From NCBI GenBank assembly GCA_024235935.1, contig JACKLL010000015.1:10912-74911 (forward strand): a stretch of DNA of 64,000 bases. The letters are read 5' to 3'. The number at the start of each line of letters is the position of its first letter. The first letter of the stretch is position 1. This DNA is from Rhodoferax sp. GTDB taxonomy: Bacteria > Pseudomonadota > Gammaproteobacteria > Burkholderiales > Burkholderiaceae_C. Positions 52,069 through 61,248 of this stretch are shown here, one piece after another. The translations under genes and the position numbers were made by a program. Under the pieces are notes generated by a model. It saw nothing but the letters and a program-made list of their open reading frames with translations, did no database searches and was not told where the DNA came from.

Positions 52069-53310
52069 TCAGTGCAGTTCGCCGGTGGTCGTGCGCGGCG
52101 CGTCCTTGTCGATCTCCCAGTCGGCCAGGTCGGCAACGGCATAACGTGCCCGGCCGCCCATCTTGGCCCGGTACATGGCAGTGTCGGCCGCATTGACCAG
52201 GGCTGCCGGCTGTCCCGAGGCGCTGGGAAAGACATGCGCGATGCCGATGCTGAAGGTGACGTGGTCGGCGGTCGGTGACGCGGCGTGCGGCAAGGCGATG
52301 CGGGCGATGCCATCCAGACACATCCGCGCCAGGTCCTCGGCCTGCGCAACATCGGCGCCGGGCAGCAGGATGACGAACTCCTCGCCGCCATAGCGGGCCA
52401 CCAATTCGCCGGCGCGCCGCGCACAGGTCTGCAGCAGTGCAGCCACCTGGCGCAGGCATTCGTCGCCGGCGACATGGCCGTAGTGGTCGTTGAAGCGCTT
52501 GAAGTGGTCGATGTCGACGATCATCAGGCTCATGCAGCTGCTGTTGCGCGCCGCGCGCAGCCATTCGACGCCCAGCACCTCGTCGAAGCGGCGCCGGTTG
52601 GTGATGCCGGTCAGACCGTCGGTGGTCGACTGCAGCGTCAACTGTTCGTTGGCCTGCGACGCAAGGTGCTCGGCGCGCACGAATTCGGTCACATCGGTGC
52701 GGGCCACGATGGCCAGGCCGTCCTCATGGCGTGCCACCAGGCCCTGGATCCACCGGTCGCCTGGGTACTGCAGCAGCGTGGCGCTATCGGTCACGCTGCC
52801 CAGCAGTGGGGCGTGGGCGGTGTCGACCTTGACGCCCATTTCGCGTTCGAGCTGCAGCAGGTCCGAGTACGGGCTGCGGGGTTGCTGGTCCAGCCCGGTG
52901 ATCAGCCGGCCGAGGAAGCGGTTGTGCAGCACCCGCCGATCGCGCTGGTCGTAGATGGCCAGGCCGATCGGCAGCATCTCCAGGGCCGCGACCAGCAGTT
53001 CCCGGTCGCGCCGGGCCCGCTGCAGGGCCTGCGTGGTCTGCGCATCGGCCGCATCGGCGCTGGCAGCGGGCGGTTCAGGCGCGGACACCACGGTGTGTAC
53101 TGGGCGGCGCGCCAGCAGCCATGCGCCGGCGGCGGCCGGCACCAGCACCAGCGCCGCGACCAGCACCCGCAGTGCGGCCGAGGTACCGGCCGGCAGGATC
53201 CATGCGCCCAGCGGTGCACAGATGCCACCCAGCAACAGTATGGCCAGCGTGGAATTGCGCCGCGACACGGCAGCGGCTTCGGGAGTTGCCACAGGCATCA
53301 TTGAAATCAT
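52069..53310 (-). CDS. Membrane diguanylate cyclase (GGDEF) with PAS-like sensor
   Basis: 413 aa. Two N-terminal transmembrane helices (LAILLLGGICAPLGAWIL and LVAALVLVPAAAGAWLLA) are followed by a PAS-like segment (AALEMLPIGLAIYDQRDRRV) and a GGDEF domain (TTDGLTGITNRRRFDEVL, MIVDIDHFKRFNDHYGH). The active site is RYGGEEF, compatible with c-di-GMP synthesis. The inhibitory-site position reads RAGE, not RxxD, so product inhibition may be weak. ATG 53310 is used; no clear ribosome site. It is convergent with polA. Confidence 0.93.
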   Translation of the reverse strand: MISMMPVATPEAAAVSRRNSTLAILLLGGICAPLGAWILPAGTSAALRVLVAALVLVPAAAGAWLLARRPVHTVVSAPEPPAASADAADAQTTQALQRARRDRELLVAALEMLPIGLAIYDQRDRRVLHNRFLGRLITGLDQQPRSPYSDLLQLEREMGVKVDTAHAPLLGSVTDSATLLQYPGDRWIQGLVARHEDGLAIVARTDVTEFVRAEHLASQANEQLTLQSTTDGLTGITNRRRFDEVLGVEWLRAARNSSCMSLMIVDIDHFKRFNDHYGHVAGDECLRQVAALLQTCARRAGELVARYGGEEFVILLPGADVAQAEDLARMCLDGIARIALPHAASPTADHVTFSIGIAHVFPSASGQPAALVNAADTAMYRAKMGGRARYAVADLADWEIDKDAPRTTTGELH

Positions 53311-53563
53311 TATGGCGGGATAAAGCGCCCTGTGGCGAGTCGCCTCCCGGCTGAATATCGGCAGTTCCGGCTGGTTCCTGTAGCCGACTTCGGATCGGTC
53401 CGGGTGAAATCTGCGACACTTCATGCCCGGCTGCCGGTCACGGCGGCCGGACGAGGGCCATTCGGCCGGAGCATCCACCCGCCGGGTTTGCGTGGCGGGC
53501 CGTCCTCCGGCTTGCCTGCGATCAGGCGGCCCCGAACCCCCTTGCCACCAACGAGATTTGTTC

Positions 53564-54418
53564 ATGACCCTGGGCGCAATCCTGCTCGGAACGCTGGCCG
53601 CCGGAATCGGCAGCGTCTGGCTTGCCGCATTGCTGAGCTTCGGCGCGCTGGCGCGTTATACCCAGCACATGCTCAGCCTGGCTGCCGGTGCCTTGCTGGC
53701 GACCGCATTCATGCATCTGTTGCCAGAGGCCTTCGAGAGCGCCATTGCCGTGAACCACCTGTTCCTGGTACTGCTGGTCGGGCTGGTGTTCTTTTTCCTG
53801 CTGGACAAGGCCGAACTGTGGCACCACGGCCACGAGCACCACCATGACAGCGTCGCCCATCCCCATGACCATGGCCATGGTCACGCCCATGGGGCGGCAG
53901 CGACCGATGCCCAGGGGCATGTTGCGCATCACCATCCGCATCCTCGAAACGGGCCAACGGGGCAGGGTGGTGGCAGCTGGGCCGTGCTGGCAGGGGATTC
54001 GGTGCACTGTTTCGGCGACGGCATCCTGATCGCGTCGGCCTTTATCGCCGACCTGCGGCTGGGCGTGATCGCGGCACTGGCGGTGCTGGCCCACGAGGTG
54101 CCGCACCACATGGGGGACCTGATGGTCCTGCGTGCCGGCTCCGACAGCCGCCGGGCAGCCCTGGTCAAGGTCTCGCTGGCCGGAGCGGTGACGATGCTCG
54201 GTGGTGTGGTCGGCTATTTCCTGGTCGTGCCGGTCCATGACCTGTTGCCGTATTTCCTGGTGGTGGCCAGCAGCAGCTTCATCTATGTGGCCCTCGCCGA
54301 CCTGATTCCGCAACTGCAGACCCGACTGGGTGCGCACCAGACGGCGACCCAGATTGCCTGGCTACTGGGCGGTATCGCGCTGGTCAGTACCGTCAGCAGC
54401 CTGGCCCACGTGCACTGA
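53564..54418 (+). CDS. ZIP-family divalent metal transporter
   Basis: 284-aa inner-membrane transporter, probably for zinc or related metals. It has about seven to eight hydrophobic segments and the ZIP metal-site motifs DSVHCFGDGI (TM4) and HEVPHHMGDL (TM5). A loop after TM3 (about 86-125) is very histidine-rich (HHGHEHHHDSVAHPHDHGH), typical of metal sensing or delivery. Its 3' end overlaps the convergent pseudouridine synthase gene by 57 bp. Confidence 0.94.
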   Translation: MTLGAILLGTLAAGIGSVWLAALLSFGALARYTQHMLSLAAGALLATAFMHLLPEAFESAIAVNHLFLVLLVGLVFFFLLDKAELWHHGHEHHHDSVAHPHDHGHGHAHGAAATDAQGHVAHHHPHPRNGPTGQGGGSWAVLAGDSVHCFGDGILIASAFIADLRLGVIAALAVLAHEVPHHMGDLMVLRAGSDSRRAALVKVSLAGAVTMLGGVVGYFLVVPVHDLLPYFLVVASSSFIYVALADLIPQLQTRLGAHQTATQIAWLLGGIALVSTVSSLAHVH

Positions 54419-55336
54419 CCCGGCATCCACCATGGCCAGCGTACGCTGGCTCTCGAATACCCGGGGCTGGCCGCTGAGGGGGTCGGTGAAGCGGATGGCC
54501 CGGGCCAGCAATTGCAGCGGCAGCGCGCTGGTCGTGTCACTTTGCGGCGTCAGGTCGGGGTAGATGCCATCGCCCGCGATCGGCACGCCCAGCGCTGCCA
54601 TGTGCACCCGCAATTGGTGCCGGTGGCCGCTCACCGGCGCCAGTTGGTAATGTGCCCAGAACGCGTCCAGCCTTCGCAACAGCTTGATGTGGGTTACCGC
54701 ATTGGCTTCGCCCGCTTCCTCGCATTGCTGCAGAAAGTGCGACCCTTGCACGATCCGGCTGCTGCGTGTCAGCGGCAGTTGCAGATCGCTGCGCCAGGGG
54801 GCGACCGCCTCATAGGTCTTGTCGACCTGGCGGTTGCGAAACAGTGCGTGGTAGGCGTCCCGGGTAGCGGGTCGCAGCGAAAACATCACCAGGCCGGCGG
54901 TGTCGCGGTCGATGCGGTGGATCGGCGAGAGTTCGTCCAGGCCAAGTTCGCGCTTGAGCCGCACCAGCAGCGTCTCCTGCAGGTAGCGCCCGGACGGCAC
55001 GACCGGCAGGAAATGCGGCTTGTCCGCCACCAGCAGATCATCATCCCGGTACAGCACCCGGGCCTGGAACGGAATCGGCAGTTCGGCCGCCAGCGCCCGG
55101 TAGTAGTAGATGCGCTGGTGGCCGCGGTAGGGCTGCTCGGGGCCCATGGCCTGGCCCTGTTCATCGCACACCAGGCCCTGGGCCATGCGTGTGTGCCAGG
55201 TCGCGGCCGACTGGGCCGGAAATCGCTGCACCAGGAAGTCGAGCAGGGTCGGCCAGTTTCCGGCCGGCAGCCCGACACAGCTCGGGCCGACGCCATCACG
55301 GGTCGGGGGAACCATTGCGGTATCAGACCGGGACAT
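54362..55336 (-). CDS. RluA-family RNA pseudouridine synthase
   Basis: 324 aa. The catalytic aspartate lies in SPIHRIDRDTAGLVMF; other family marks are LLVADKPHFLPVVPSG, VDKTYEAVAPW and GHRHQLRVHMAALGVPIAGD. The specific rRNA or tRNA target cannot be told. The N-terminal ~85 residues resemble the TilS/RluA-like short-form leader (WHTRMAQGLVCDEQG). A start at ATG 55315 is also possible. Confidence 0.92.
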   Translation of the reverse strand: MSRSDTAMVPPTRDGVGPSCVGLPAGNWPTLLDFLVQRFPAQSAATWHTRMAQGLVCDEQGQAMGPEQPYRGHQRIYYYRALAAELPIPFQARVLYRDDDLLVADKPHFLPVVPSGRYLQETLLVRLKRELGLDELSPIHRIDRDTAGLVMFSLRPATRDAYHALFRNRQVDKTYEAVAPWRSDLQLPLTRSSRIVQGSHFLQQCEEAGEANAVTHIKLLRRLDAFWAHYQLAPVSGHRHQLRVHMAALGVPIAGDGIYPDLTPQSDTTSALPLQLLARAIRFTDPLSGQPRVFESQRTLAMVDAGSVHVGQAADGTDQRDTAQ

Positions 55337-55371
55337 GCTGGGGCGCGGTCCGTATCCGCCGCGGCGCAGGG

Positions 55372-56181
55372 TCAGACGCGCTGGAACACCAGGTCCCAGA
55401 CACCATGGCCCAGGCGCACGCCGCGCTGCTCGAACTTGGTCAGCGGCCGGTAGTGGGGCCGGGGTGCATAACCCGCCAGCTCGGGGTGGCTTTGCCGGTG
55501 CGGGTTGACCAGCAGCGGTTCGGCCGACAGCACCTCCAGCATCTGCTGCGCGTAGGGCTCCCAGTCGGTGGCAAGGTGCAGATAGCCGCCCGGCTTGAGC
55601 CGGCTGGCCAGCCGGTGCACCAGCGCGGGCTGGATCAGCCGGCGCTTGTTGTGGCGTTTCTTGTGCCAGGGGTCGGGAAAGAAGATATGCACGCCATCGA
55701 GCCCGCGTGCCGGCCGGGACGCGTCCCAGCCGGGCAGCATGTGGTCGATGACCTCCACCGCGTCATGTGCCAGGATGCGGATGTTGGACAGTTCCTGCTC
55801 GCCGATGCGCTTGAGCAGTGCGCCGACGCCAGGTTCGTGGACCTCGCAGCACAGGAAGTCGGTCTGCGGCAATACCTGCGCGATGTGCGCACTGGCCTCG
55901 CCCATGCCAAAACCGATCTCCAGCACCAGCGGCCGTGCCCCGGCGGTGCCTGGCGCCACCAGCGGGCCCGGCGCCAGCTGCGGATACAGCGCCGCCAGCG
56001 GCTCCAGGGACGACTGGTAGCCGATCAGGAATCGGGGACCCAGGTCCTGCAGGGCCCGGCTCTGGCCGGCCGTGGTGCGACCCGCACGCCGCACGAAACT
56101 GCGGATGGTCTTGGGATGCGTGACATCCGCCGGTGCTTGCCCGGTTGCGGCGTCGGAGGGGGAGGTTGGAGCGGTGTTCAC
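55372..56181 (-). CDS. trmB: tRNA (guanosine(46)-N7)-methyltransferase
   Basis: SAM-dependent enzyme making m7G46 in tRNA variable loops. In 269 aa: LVLEIGFGMGEASAHIA (SAM motif I), CEVHEPGVGALL, and the diagnostic IFFPDPWHKKRHNKRRL. The C-terminus TKFEQRGVRLGHGVWDLVF is standard. GTG 56181 overlaps the gluQ stop in a GTGA junction, so I prefer it to the ATG at 56208. Confidence 0.97.
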   Translation of the reverse strand: MNTAPTSPSDAATGQAPADVTHPKTIRSFVRRAGRTTAGQSRALQDLGPRFLIGYQSSLEPLAALYPQLAPGPLVAPGTAGARPLVLEIGFGMGEASAHIAQVLPQTDFLCCEVHEPGVGALLKRIGEQELSNIRILAHDAVEVIDHMLPGWDASRPARGLDGVHIFFPDPWHKKRHNKRRLIQPALVHRLASRLKPGGYLHLATDWEPYAQQMLEVLSAEPLLVNPHRQSHPELAGYAPRPHYRPLTKFEQRGVRLGHGVWDLVFQRV

Positions 56182-57152
56182 TGTCCCGGATTGTAGAGAT
56201 GGCGCCATGCAGCAACCCAGCCGGCGAGCGCGTCGGCGATGGGCCCGGATTGTGAGGGCAGCCCCAGGGACGCGGCTGCCGCCGCCAGCGCCTGCAGCGG
56301 CTCGCGGGTGTCGATGGCCTGTGCGCCATTTTGCTTGGACAGCTTGTGGCCGTCGCGGCCCAGTACCAGCGGCGTGTGCAGGTAGCGCGGCGTGGGCAGT
56401 CCCAGCGCCTGTTGCAGCAGGATCTGGCGTGCAGTGTTGTCGGCCAGATCGGCGCCGCGCACCACGTCGCTGATGTGCTGCGCGGCATCGTCGACGACCA
56501 CGGCCAGCTGGTAGGCGAACGGGCCGTCGGCGCGTTGCAACACGAAATCGCCGACCTCGGTCGCCACATCCTGCTGCTGTGTGCCCAGCCGGCGGTCGGT
56601 CCATCGGACCCAGGCATTGCGGATCTCGGGAGCCAGTGCCGGGTGTGCCTGTGTGCCGCCGTCACTGTCCGAGGGGCGCGGTCCGGCCGGCACCACCCTG
56701 AACCGCCAGGACAAGGCAGGTTTTCCGTGCAGTCCGTCCCTGCAGGTGCCGGGATACACCCGCTCGCCATGGCGAGGCCGCGCGATACCGCGCGCCTGCA
56801 GCGCTGCCTCGATGTCCTTGCGCGAGCAGCCGCACGCGTAGGCGCGGTCCAGACCCACCAGTTGCGTCAGTGCGCGGGCATACCGATCCCGTCGCCGGGT
56901 CTGGTACACCGGCGCCTCGTCCGGTACCAGGTGGCAGTCCTGCAACTGCTGCAGGATCGTCTGTGCCGCGCCTTCCACGCAACGGGTGGTGTCGAGATCC
57001 TCGATCCGGACCAGCCAGCGCCCGCCCTGGCCGCCGTTCCAGGCCCGTGCATCGAGCCAGCTGGCGAGGGCCGCTACCAGCGAGCCGGCATGCAGCGGCC
57101 CGGTCGGGGAGGGGGCAAAACGGCCGATGTACCGAAACGCTGCAACCGACAT
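56178..57152 (-). CDS. gluQ: Glutamyl-Q tRNA(Asp) synthetase
   Basis: Truncated glutamyl-tRNA-synthetase paralogue (324 aa, no anticodon-binding domain) that attaches glutamate to queuosine in tRNA-Asp. It has GRFAPSPTGPLHAGSLVAAL (HIGH-like motif), VRIEDLDTTR, a zinc-site region starting YACGCSRKDI and continuing to YPGTCRDG, and a KMSKS-like KLSKQNGA. ATG 57152 gives MSVAAFRYIGRFAPSPTG. It starts 26 bp after the flavoprotein gene and overlaps trmB. Confidence 0.96.
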   Translation of the reverse strand: MSVAAFRYIGRFAPSPTGPLHAGSLVAALASWLDARAWNGGQGGRWLVRIEDLDTTRCVEGAAQTILQQLQDCHLVPDEAPVYQTRRRDRYARALTQLVGLDRAYACGCSRKDIEAALQARGIARPRHGERVYPGTCRDGLHGKPALSWRFRVVPAGPRPSDSDGGTQAHPALAPEIRNAWVRWTDRRLGTQQQDVATEVGDFVLQRADGPFAYQLAVVVDDAAQHISDVVRGADLADNTARQILLQQALGLPTPRYLHTPLVLGRDGHKLSKQNGAQAIDTREPLQALAAAAASLGLPSQSGPIADALAGWVAAWRHLYNPGQ

Positions 57153-57178
57153 TGCACCGGGGCCAACGGCAGGCCGGA

Positions 57179-58234
57179 TCAGATTGCGGCGAGCGCCAGT
57201 TCGAGTCCGGACACGAAGGCGTCCTCGACCCGGTGGCCAATGCACCAGTCGCCACATATGCCGAGCGCAGCACGGCCATCCCACAGATGGCTTTGCCCCA
57301 GCGGCTGCTCGGTCTTGGCGTACAGCCAGCGGTGTACCTGCGCATGCGACGGTTCGGCCCGGATGCCGGTGACCTCGGAGAATGCCCGCTGCAGCTTGGC
57401 CTGCACCCGCTCCGGGTCGTCCTGCAGGTGCTCGCGCGACCAGTCAGCGCTGGCCTGCACCGTCCAGCGCTCGATCGGCGAGCGCATCGGCTTGGACGAC
57501 TCGCGCGCCAGCCAGGCAATGCGGTGGTGGGTGCTGCGCGCGGCGTTCCACTGCGGTCCCAGCGCGCCGAGCCCGGGCTGCATCGCCTGCGGAAACGCCA
57601 GCATCAGGGCCCAGCAGGGCGCCACCTGCACGCCGTCGATGCGTTCGACCCAGCTTGCGGCCTGTTCCGAATTCTCCAGCAGCTCATGCGCCTGGCGGGC
57701 GGGCAGGGCCAGCACGACGGCGTCGATGCCATCGAAGCGGTGGCGTTCGTGCACGCCATCGATGTCCGGGCCGACCGCATGCACGGTCCAGCCGGCCTTG
57801 CGCCCCTTGTGACGCTCGATGCGGGTGACCCGCGTGCGGGTACGGATCGCGCCCTGTTGCTCCAGCGGCGCTGCCCACTGGCGTGGGAGGTCGTTCATGC
57901 TGGGTGTGGCCACCCAGTGCGGCTCCTGCAGCGGCAGTCCGGCGGCGACGGTGCGTCCGTGGGCATCCAGCACCCGCACCGTGTTGGCGCTCCAGGGTTT
58001 GCAGATGCCCGGTGCGGTCTGCAAGGCCAGTTGAAAGCGAGGGTCGCGCACGGTGAAGTACTGCGCGCCATGGTCGAAGCTGCCAAACGGGCTCTCGCGG
58101 GTTGCCATGCGTCCGCCCGGCCGTCCGCTCTTGTCGAACACCGTGACCCGGTGTCCGGCCTGTGCCAGCGTGCGCGCGCAGCTCAGGCCTGCGATACCGG
58201 CGCCGATGACGGCAAAGTGGCGCTGTGGGGTCAT
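57179..58234 (-). CDS. FAD-dependent amine oxidase/renalase-like protein
   Basis: 351 aa. Dinucleotide-binding motif FAVIGAGIAGLSCARTL with VTVFDKSGRPGGRMATR, then FDHGAQYFTVRDPRF, the mark of the renalase-like group, and a C-terminal GDWCIGHRVEDAFVSGLELA. It probably oxidises reduced nicotinamide isomers or a similar substrate; not established. ATG 58234 has GGAGACAA upstream. It seems to head the gene order flavoprotein-gluQ-trmB on the minus strand. Confidence 0.9.
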   Translation of the reverse strand: MTPQRHFAVIGAGIAGLSCARTLAQAGHRVTVFDKSGRPGGRMATRESPFGSFDHGAQYFTVRDPRFQLALQTAPGICKPWSANTVRVLDAHGRTVAAGLPLQEPHWVATPSMNDLPRQWAAPLEQQGAIRTRTRVTRIERHKGRKAGWTVHAVGPDIDGVHERHRFDGIDAVVLALPARQAHELLENSEQAASWVERIDGVQVAPCWALMLAFPQAMQPGLGALGPQWNAARSTHHRIAWLARESSKPMRSPIERWTVQASADWSREHLQDDPERVQAKLQRAFSEVTGIRAEPSHAQVHRWLYAKTEQPLGQSHLWDGRAALGICGDWCIGHRVEDAFVSGLELALAAI

Positions 58235-58345
58235 GCTGTTGTCTCCATGGGGTGGTATGGGAGGAATGTACACGGCCGCGCAGTTGAATGCCTTTGCGCA
58301 GGCATCGGCGACGGGTGACCGCAGCGCAGAAAGGCGTCGATCGGA

Positions 58346-59284
58346 TCAGCCATGCTGATGCCGGGTCAGCAGGGCGCCGCGTGTCACCGGGCTCTCCAGC
58401 TGCTTGAGCCACCACTGCAGCGCGCGACCCTGGTCCTTGCGCGCGGTGTTGCGCCAGGCATAGTGCTGGCGCGCGATCCGCTGTGCGCGCTCGGTCTCCT
58501 TCACGACCAACCGTCCGGTCTCGACGAACAGCCGGGCCATTGGCTCCGGCACGAAGCCGGCGCCGATGCCGCGCAACTGCGCGTCCAGCTTGGCCTGCAT
58601 CGATGCGACGGTGAATACGTCCTGCCCGCCGAGCAGTCCGACCGTCAGTCCGCTGCCCCGCTGCACCGAGTCCGCGACGGCCACTGCCCGATGCTGGCGC
58701 AGCACGGCGTCGCTCAGCGGCTCGGGCACGCCGGCCAACGGATGGTGCGGCGCGACGGCGAACACGAACGCGACTTCGCCGATCAGCCGCGCCTGGATGT
58801 CGGCCTGGGTCGGGGGCTCGATGACGCCGATGGCCAGGTCGGCCTGCCCGAAGCTCAGCGCCTGCAGGGTTCCCTGCATGGTCTCGTGCCGCAGCCGCAG
58901 GCGGGTCGGTGGTGCGAGTTCCAGGAAGGCCTGGCACAACTCCATCATGACCGGTTGCGACATGATGCTGTCGACCGAAATCGTGAACTGCGCCTCCCAG
59001 CCGGTGGCCACGCGCTTGACCCGGTTGGCGATCGCGTCAACCTCGTCCAGCAGGCGGCTGCCCTCGCGCAGCAACTCGCTGCCCGCCGGCGTCAGCCGGG
59101 CCTGGCGGCTGCGCCGGTCGAACAGCAGCACGTCCAGCGCGTCCTCGATCTGGCGGACCCGGTAGGTCAGGGCGCTGGGCACCAGGTCGAGTGCCCGCGC
59201 GGCGGCGGCAAAACTGCCGCTGACGGCAATCGACTGCAGCATCGCCAGGGCATCGGGCGTCAATACGGATCGGGGGTCGGCCAT
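58346..59284 (-). CDS. LysR-family transcriptional regulator
   Basis: 312 aa. The N-terminal winged HTH reads LAMLQSIAVSGSFAAAARAL, VPSALTYRVRQIEDALDVLL and FDRRSRQARLTPAG; the rest is the periplasmic-binding-like effector domain (FVFAVAPHHPLAG, GIGAGFVPEPMA). It is divergent from the pirin-DoxX-flavodoxin-pirin cluster, 115 bp away, with a palindrome between them, so it is the likely regulator of that cluster. The inducer is unknown; a quinone or other electrophile is a reasonable guess. Confidence 0.94.
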   Translation of the reverse strand: MADPRSVLTPDALAMLQSIAVSGSFAAAARALDLVPSALTYRVRQIEDALDVLLFDRRSRQARLTPAGSELLREGSRLLDEVDAIANRVKRVATGWEAQFTISVDSIMSQPVMMELCQAFLELAPPTRLRLRHETMQGTLQALSFGQADLAIGVIEPPTQADIQARLIGEVAFVFAVAPHHPLAGVPEPLSDAVLRQHRAVAVADSVQRGSGLTVGLLGGQDVFTVASMQAKLDAQLRGIGAGFVPEPMARLFVETGRLVVKETERAQRIARQHYAWRNTARKDQGRALQWWLKQLESPVTRGALLTRHQHG

Positions 59285-59297
59285 GGGTCGAATTCGA

Positions 59298-59314
59298 ATT
59301 CAAATAATTTGAAT
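59298..59314. promoter_or_regulatory. LysR-type operator palindrome
   Basis: ATTCAAAT (59298-59305), one A, then ATTTGAAT (59307-59314): an eight-base inverted repeat containing a T-N11-A core, the standard LysR site. It starts 13 bp upstream of the LysR start codon and 85 bp before the pirin start. An adjacent GAATTCGAATTC (59290-59301) adds further dyad symmetry. Confidence 0.7.
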
Positions 59315-59399
59315 GATGCCATCAATCCGCACGCACTGTCGGCATGGGTTGCGGCCCTAAAGTTCTCTCCAACCCGAAACGCATTTGAAAGGAGCGACC

Positions 59400-60101
59400 A
59401 TGTTGAAACTTCGCAAATCCAATGAACGCGGCCTGGCTGACCATGGCTGGCTGCAGTCGTACCACAGCTTCTCGTTTGCTGGCTATTACGACCCGCAGTA
59501 CATGGGCTGGGGCAACCTGCGCGTCATCAACGAGGACCGCGTGGCGCCGGGCAAGGGCTTCGGCACCCATGGCCACCGTGACATGGAGATCATCAGCTAC
59601 GTGCTCAGTGGTGAGCTGGCGCACAAGGACACCCTGGGCAACGTCAAGGGCATTCCGCCGGGTGACGTGCAGCGCATGACCGCCGGCACTGGCGTGCAGC
59701 ACAGCGAGTTCAACCATGCGGCGGACGCGACCACGCATTTTCTGCAGATCTGGATCGAGCCGGCCAGGACCGGTGTCAAACCCGGCTACGAACAGAAGAG
59801 CTTCAGCAACGCCGAGAAGCGCGGCAGGCTGCGCCTCGTGGCGTCAGCGGATGGCGTCGATGGCTCGGTCAGCATGAACGCCGATGCGTCCATGTACGCC
59901 GGACTGTTCGACGGCGACGAGAAGGCCACGCTGGCGCTGCGGGCAGGGCGCAAGGCCTACGTACACCTCGTGCGCGGCGACCTGCAGGTCAACGGGCAGG
60001 CGCTGCACACGGGCGACGCCCTGATGGCCGACGGCGTCGATACGCTGACCCTGGAGAAGGGCGCGGGCGCCGAGGTGCTGGTGTTCGACCTGGCGGCCTG
60101 A
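59400..60101 (+). CDS. Pirin-family protein (YhhW-like quercetin 2,3-dioxygenase fold)
   Basis: 233-aa bicupin with an N-terminal metal site: FGTHGHRDMEIISYVLSGEL, MTAGTGVQHSEFN and HFLQIWIEP supply the three His and one Glu. YhhW-type pirins can open quercetin in vitro; the natural role is often linked to oxidative or electrophile stress. AGGAG precedes ATG 59400. First gene of the cluster divergent from LysR. Confidence 0.95.
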   Translation: MLKLRKSNERGLADHGWLQSYHSFSFAGYYDPQYMGWGNLRVINEDRVAPGKGFGTHGHRDMEIISYVLSGELAHKDTLGNVKGIPPGDVQRMTAGTGVQHSEFNHAADATTHFLQIWIEPARTGVKPGYEQKSFSNAEKRGRLRLVASADGVDGSVSMNADASMYAGLFDGDEKATLALRAGRKAYVHLVRGDLQVNGQALHTGDALMADGVDTLTLEKGAGAEVLVFDLAA

Positions 60102-60172
60102 GCTTGCGTTTTCTGCAACTTTATTGCTTGACCTTTATCAATTTCGTTCAACTTTCATAGGAGCTACCCATC

Positions 60173-60586
60173 ATGAACGCATCTCTGCAAAACTCTTTCG
60201 CCCTGATCGGCCGCATTCTGTTGGCCCTGCTGTTTCTGCCTGCCGGGCTGAGCAAGATCAGCGGCTTTGCCGGTACCGCCGGCTACATCGGCTCGGTGGG
60301 GCTGCCCCTGCCAGAGGTGGCCGCTGCGGTGGCGATCCTGGTCGAGGTCGGCGGCGGGCTGGCCTTGATTGCCGGCTTTGGCACGCGTTTCGCCGCGATT
60401 GCGCTGGCGCTGTTCACCCTGGTGGCCACGTTCGCGTTCCACAATTACTGGGCCATGCCGGCTGATAAGGTGATGATCCAGCAATTGATGTTCTTCAAGA
60501 ACATTGCCGTCGTCGGCGGCCTGCTGGCCCTTGCCGCCCTGGGTGCCGGCAAACTGAGCCTGGACGGACGCCGCGCCGCAGCCTGA
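60173..60586 (+). CDS. DoxX-family membrane protein
   Basis: 137 aa with four transmembrane helices: FALIGRILLALLFLPAGLSK, AAAVAILVEVGGGLALIAGF, AAIALALFTLVATFAFHNYW and NIAVVGGLLALAALGAGKL. FLPAGLSKI and FHNYW are family motifs. DoxX-like proteins are associated with thiol/quinone redox reactions; function not proven here. 71 bp after the pirin gene, preceded by a TAGGAGC ribosome site. Confidence 0.94.
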   Translation: MNASLQNSFALIGRILLALLFLPAGLSKISGFAGTAGYIGSVGLPLPEVAAAVAILVEVGGGLALIAGFGTRFAAIALALFTLVATFAFHNYWAMPADKVMIQQLMFFKNIAVVGGLLALAALGAGKLSLDGRRAAA

Positions 60587-60591
60587 TCGCA

Positions 60592-60634
60592 GCCACTGCG
60601 AGCCTTCACGGGCCGCAGTGGCCCGTTTTCTTTT
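60592..60634 (+). terminator. Terminator-like hairpin after the DoxX gene
   Basis: GCCACTGCG (60592-60600) pairs with CGCAGTGGC (60614-60622), followed by a T-rich tract (CCGTTTTCTTTT). It lies inside the cluster, so it may reduce, not abolish, expression of the two downstream genes, which start 25 bp later. Confidence 0.75.
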
Positions 60635-60658
60635 CAATGAACTTCAGGAGAATCAGTG

Positions 60659-61213
60659 ATGAGCCAGATCGTTGTGGTGTTTCATTCGGGATACGGGCAC
60701 ACGCTGCGCATGGCGCAGGCCGTCGCGCAAGGCGCCGATGCCGAGTTGCTGGCGATCGACGCCGACGGCAATCTGCCCGAAGGCGGATGGGAACTGCTGG
60801 CGCAGGCCAAGGCCATCGTGTTCGGTTCGCCGACCTATATGGGCAACGTCAGCTGGCAGTTCAAGAAGTTCGCCGACGCATCGAGCAAGCCCTGGTATGT
60901 CCAGGCCTGGAAGGACAAGCTGGCCGCCGGCTTCACCAACAGTGCCGGCCTCAATGGCGACAAGCTGTCGACCCTCAACACCTTGTTCACGTTGGCGATG
61001 CAGCACGGCATGCTGTGGGTCAGCCAGGGGCTGATGCCGGCCAACACCAAGGCCAGCACGCGCCAGGACATCAACAACCTGGTGTCGTACAGTGGGGCCA
61101 TGGCGCAGTCACCGTCGGACGGTGGCGCGGCCGACATGTCGCAAGGCGATCTGGAAACCGCACGCCTGTTCGGCAAGCGCGTCGCCGACCAGGTGGCACG
61201 CCTGCGGGACTGA
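60659..61213 (+). CDS. Flavodoxin-family NAD(P)H:quinone oxidoreductase (WrbA-like)
   Basis: 184 aa. The FMN-binding N-terminus reads QIVVVFHSGYGHTLRMAQAV, the second loop FGSPTYMGNVSWQFKKFAD and the third AGFTNSAGLNGDK. This matches the NADPH-dependent FMN reductase/WrbA fold, which reduces quinones by two electrons. AGGAG lies about 9 nt before ATG 60659. It lies between the DoxX and second pirin genes. Confidence 0.92.
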   Translation: MSQIVVVFHSGYGHTLRMAQAVAQGADAELLAIDADGNLPEGGWELLAQAKAIVFGSPTYMGNVSWQFKKFADASSKPWYVQAWKDKLAAGFTNSAGLNGDKLSTLNTLFTLAMQHGMLWVSQGLMPANTKASTRQDINNLVSYSGAMAQSPSDGGAADMSQGDLETARLFGKRVADQVARLRD

Positions 61214-61248
61214 GGAAACTGTGGGCAGGAACTGAAAGGAGAACGAAC

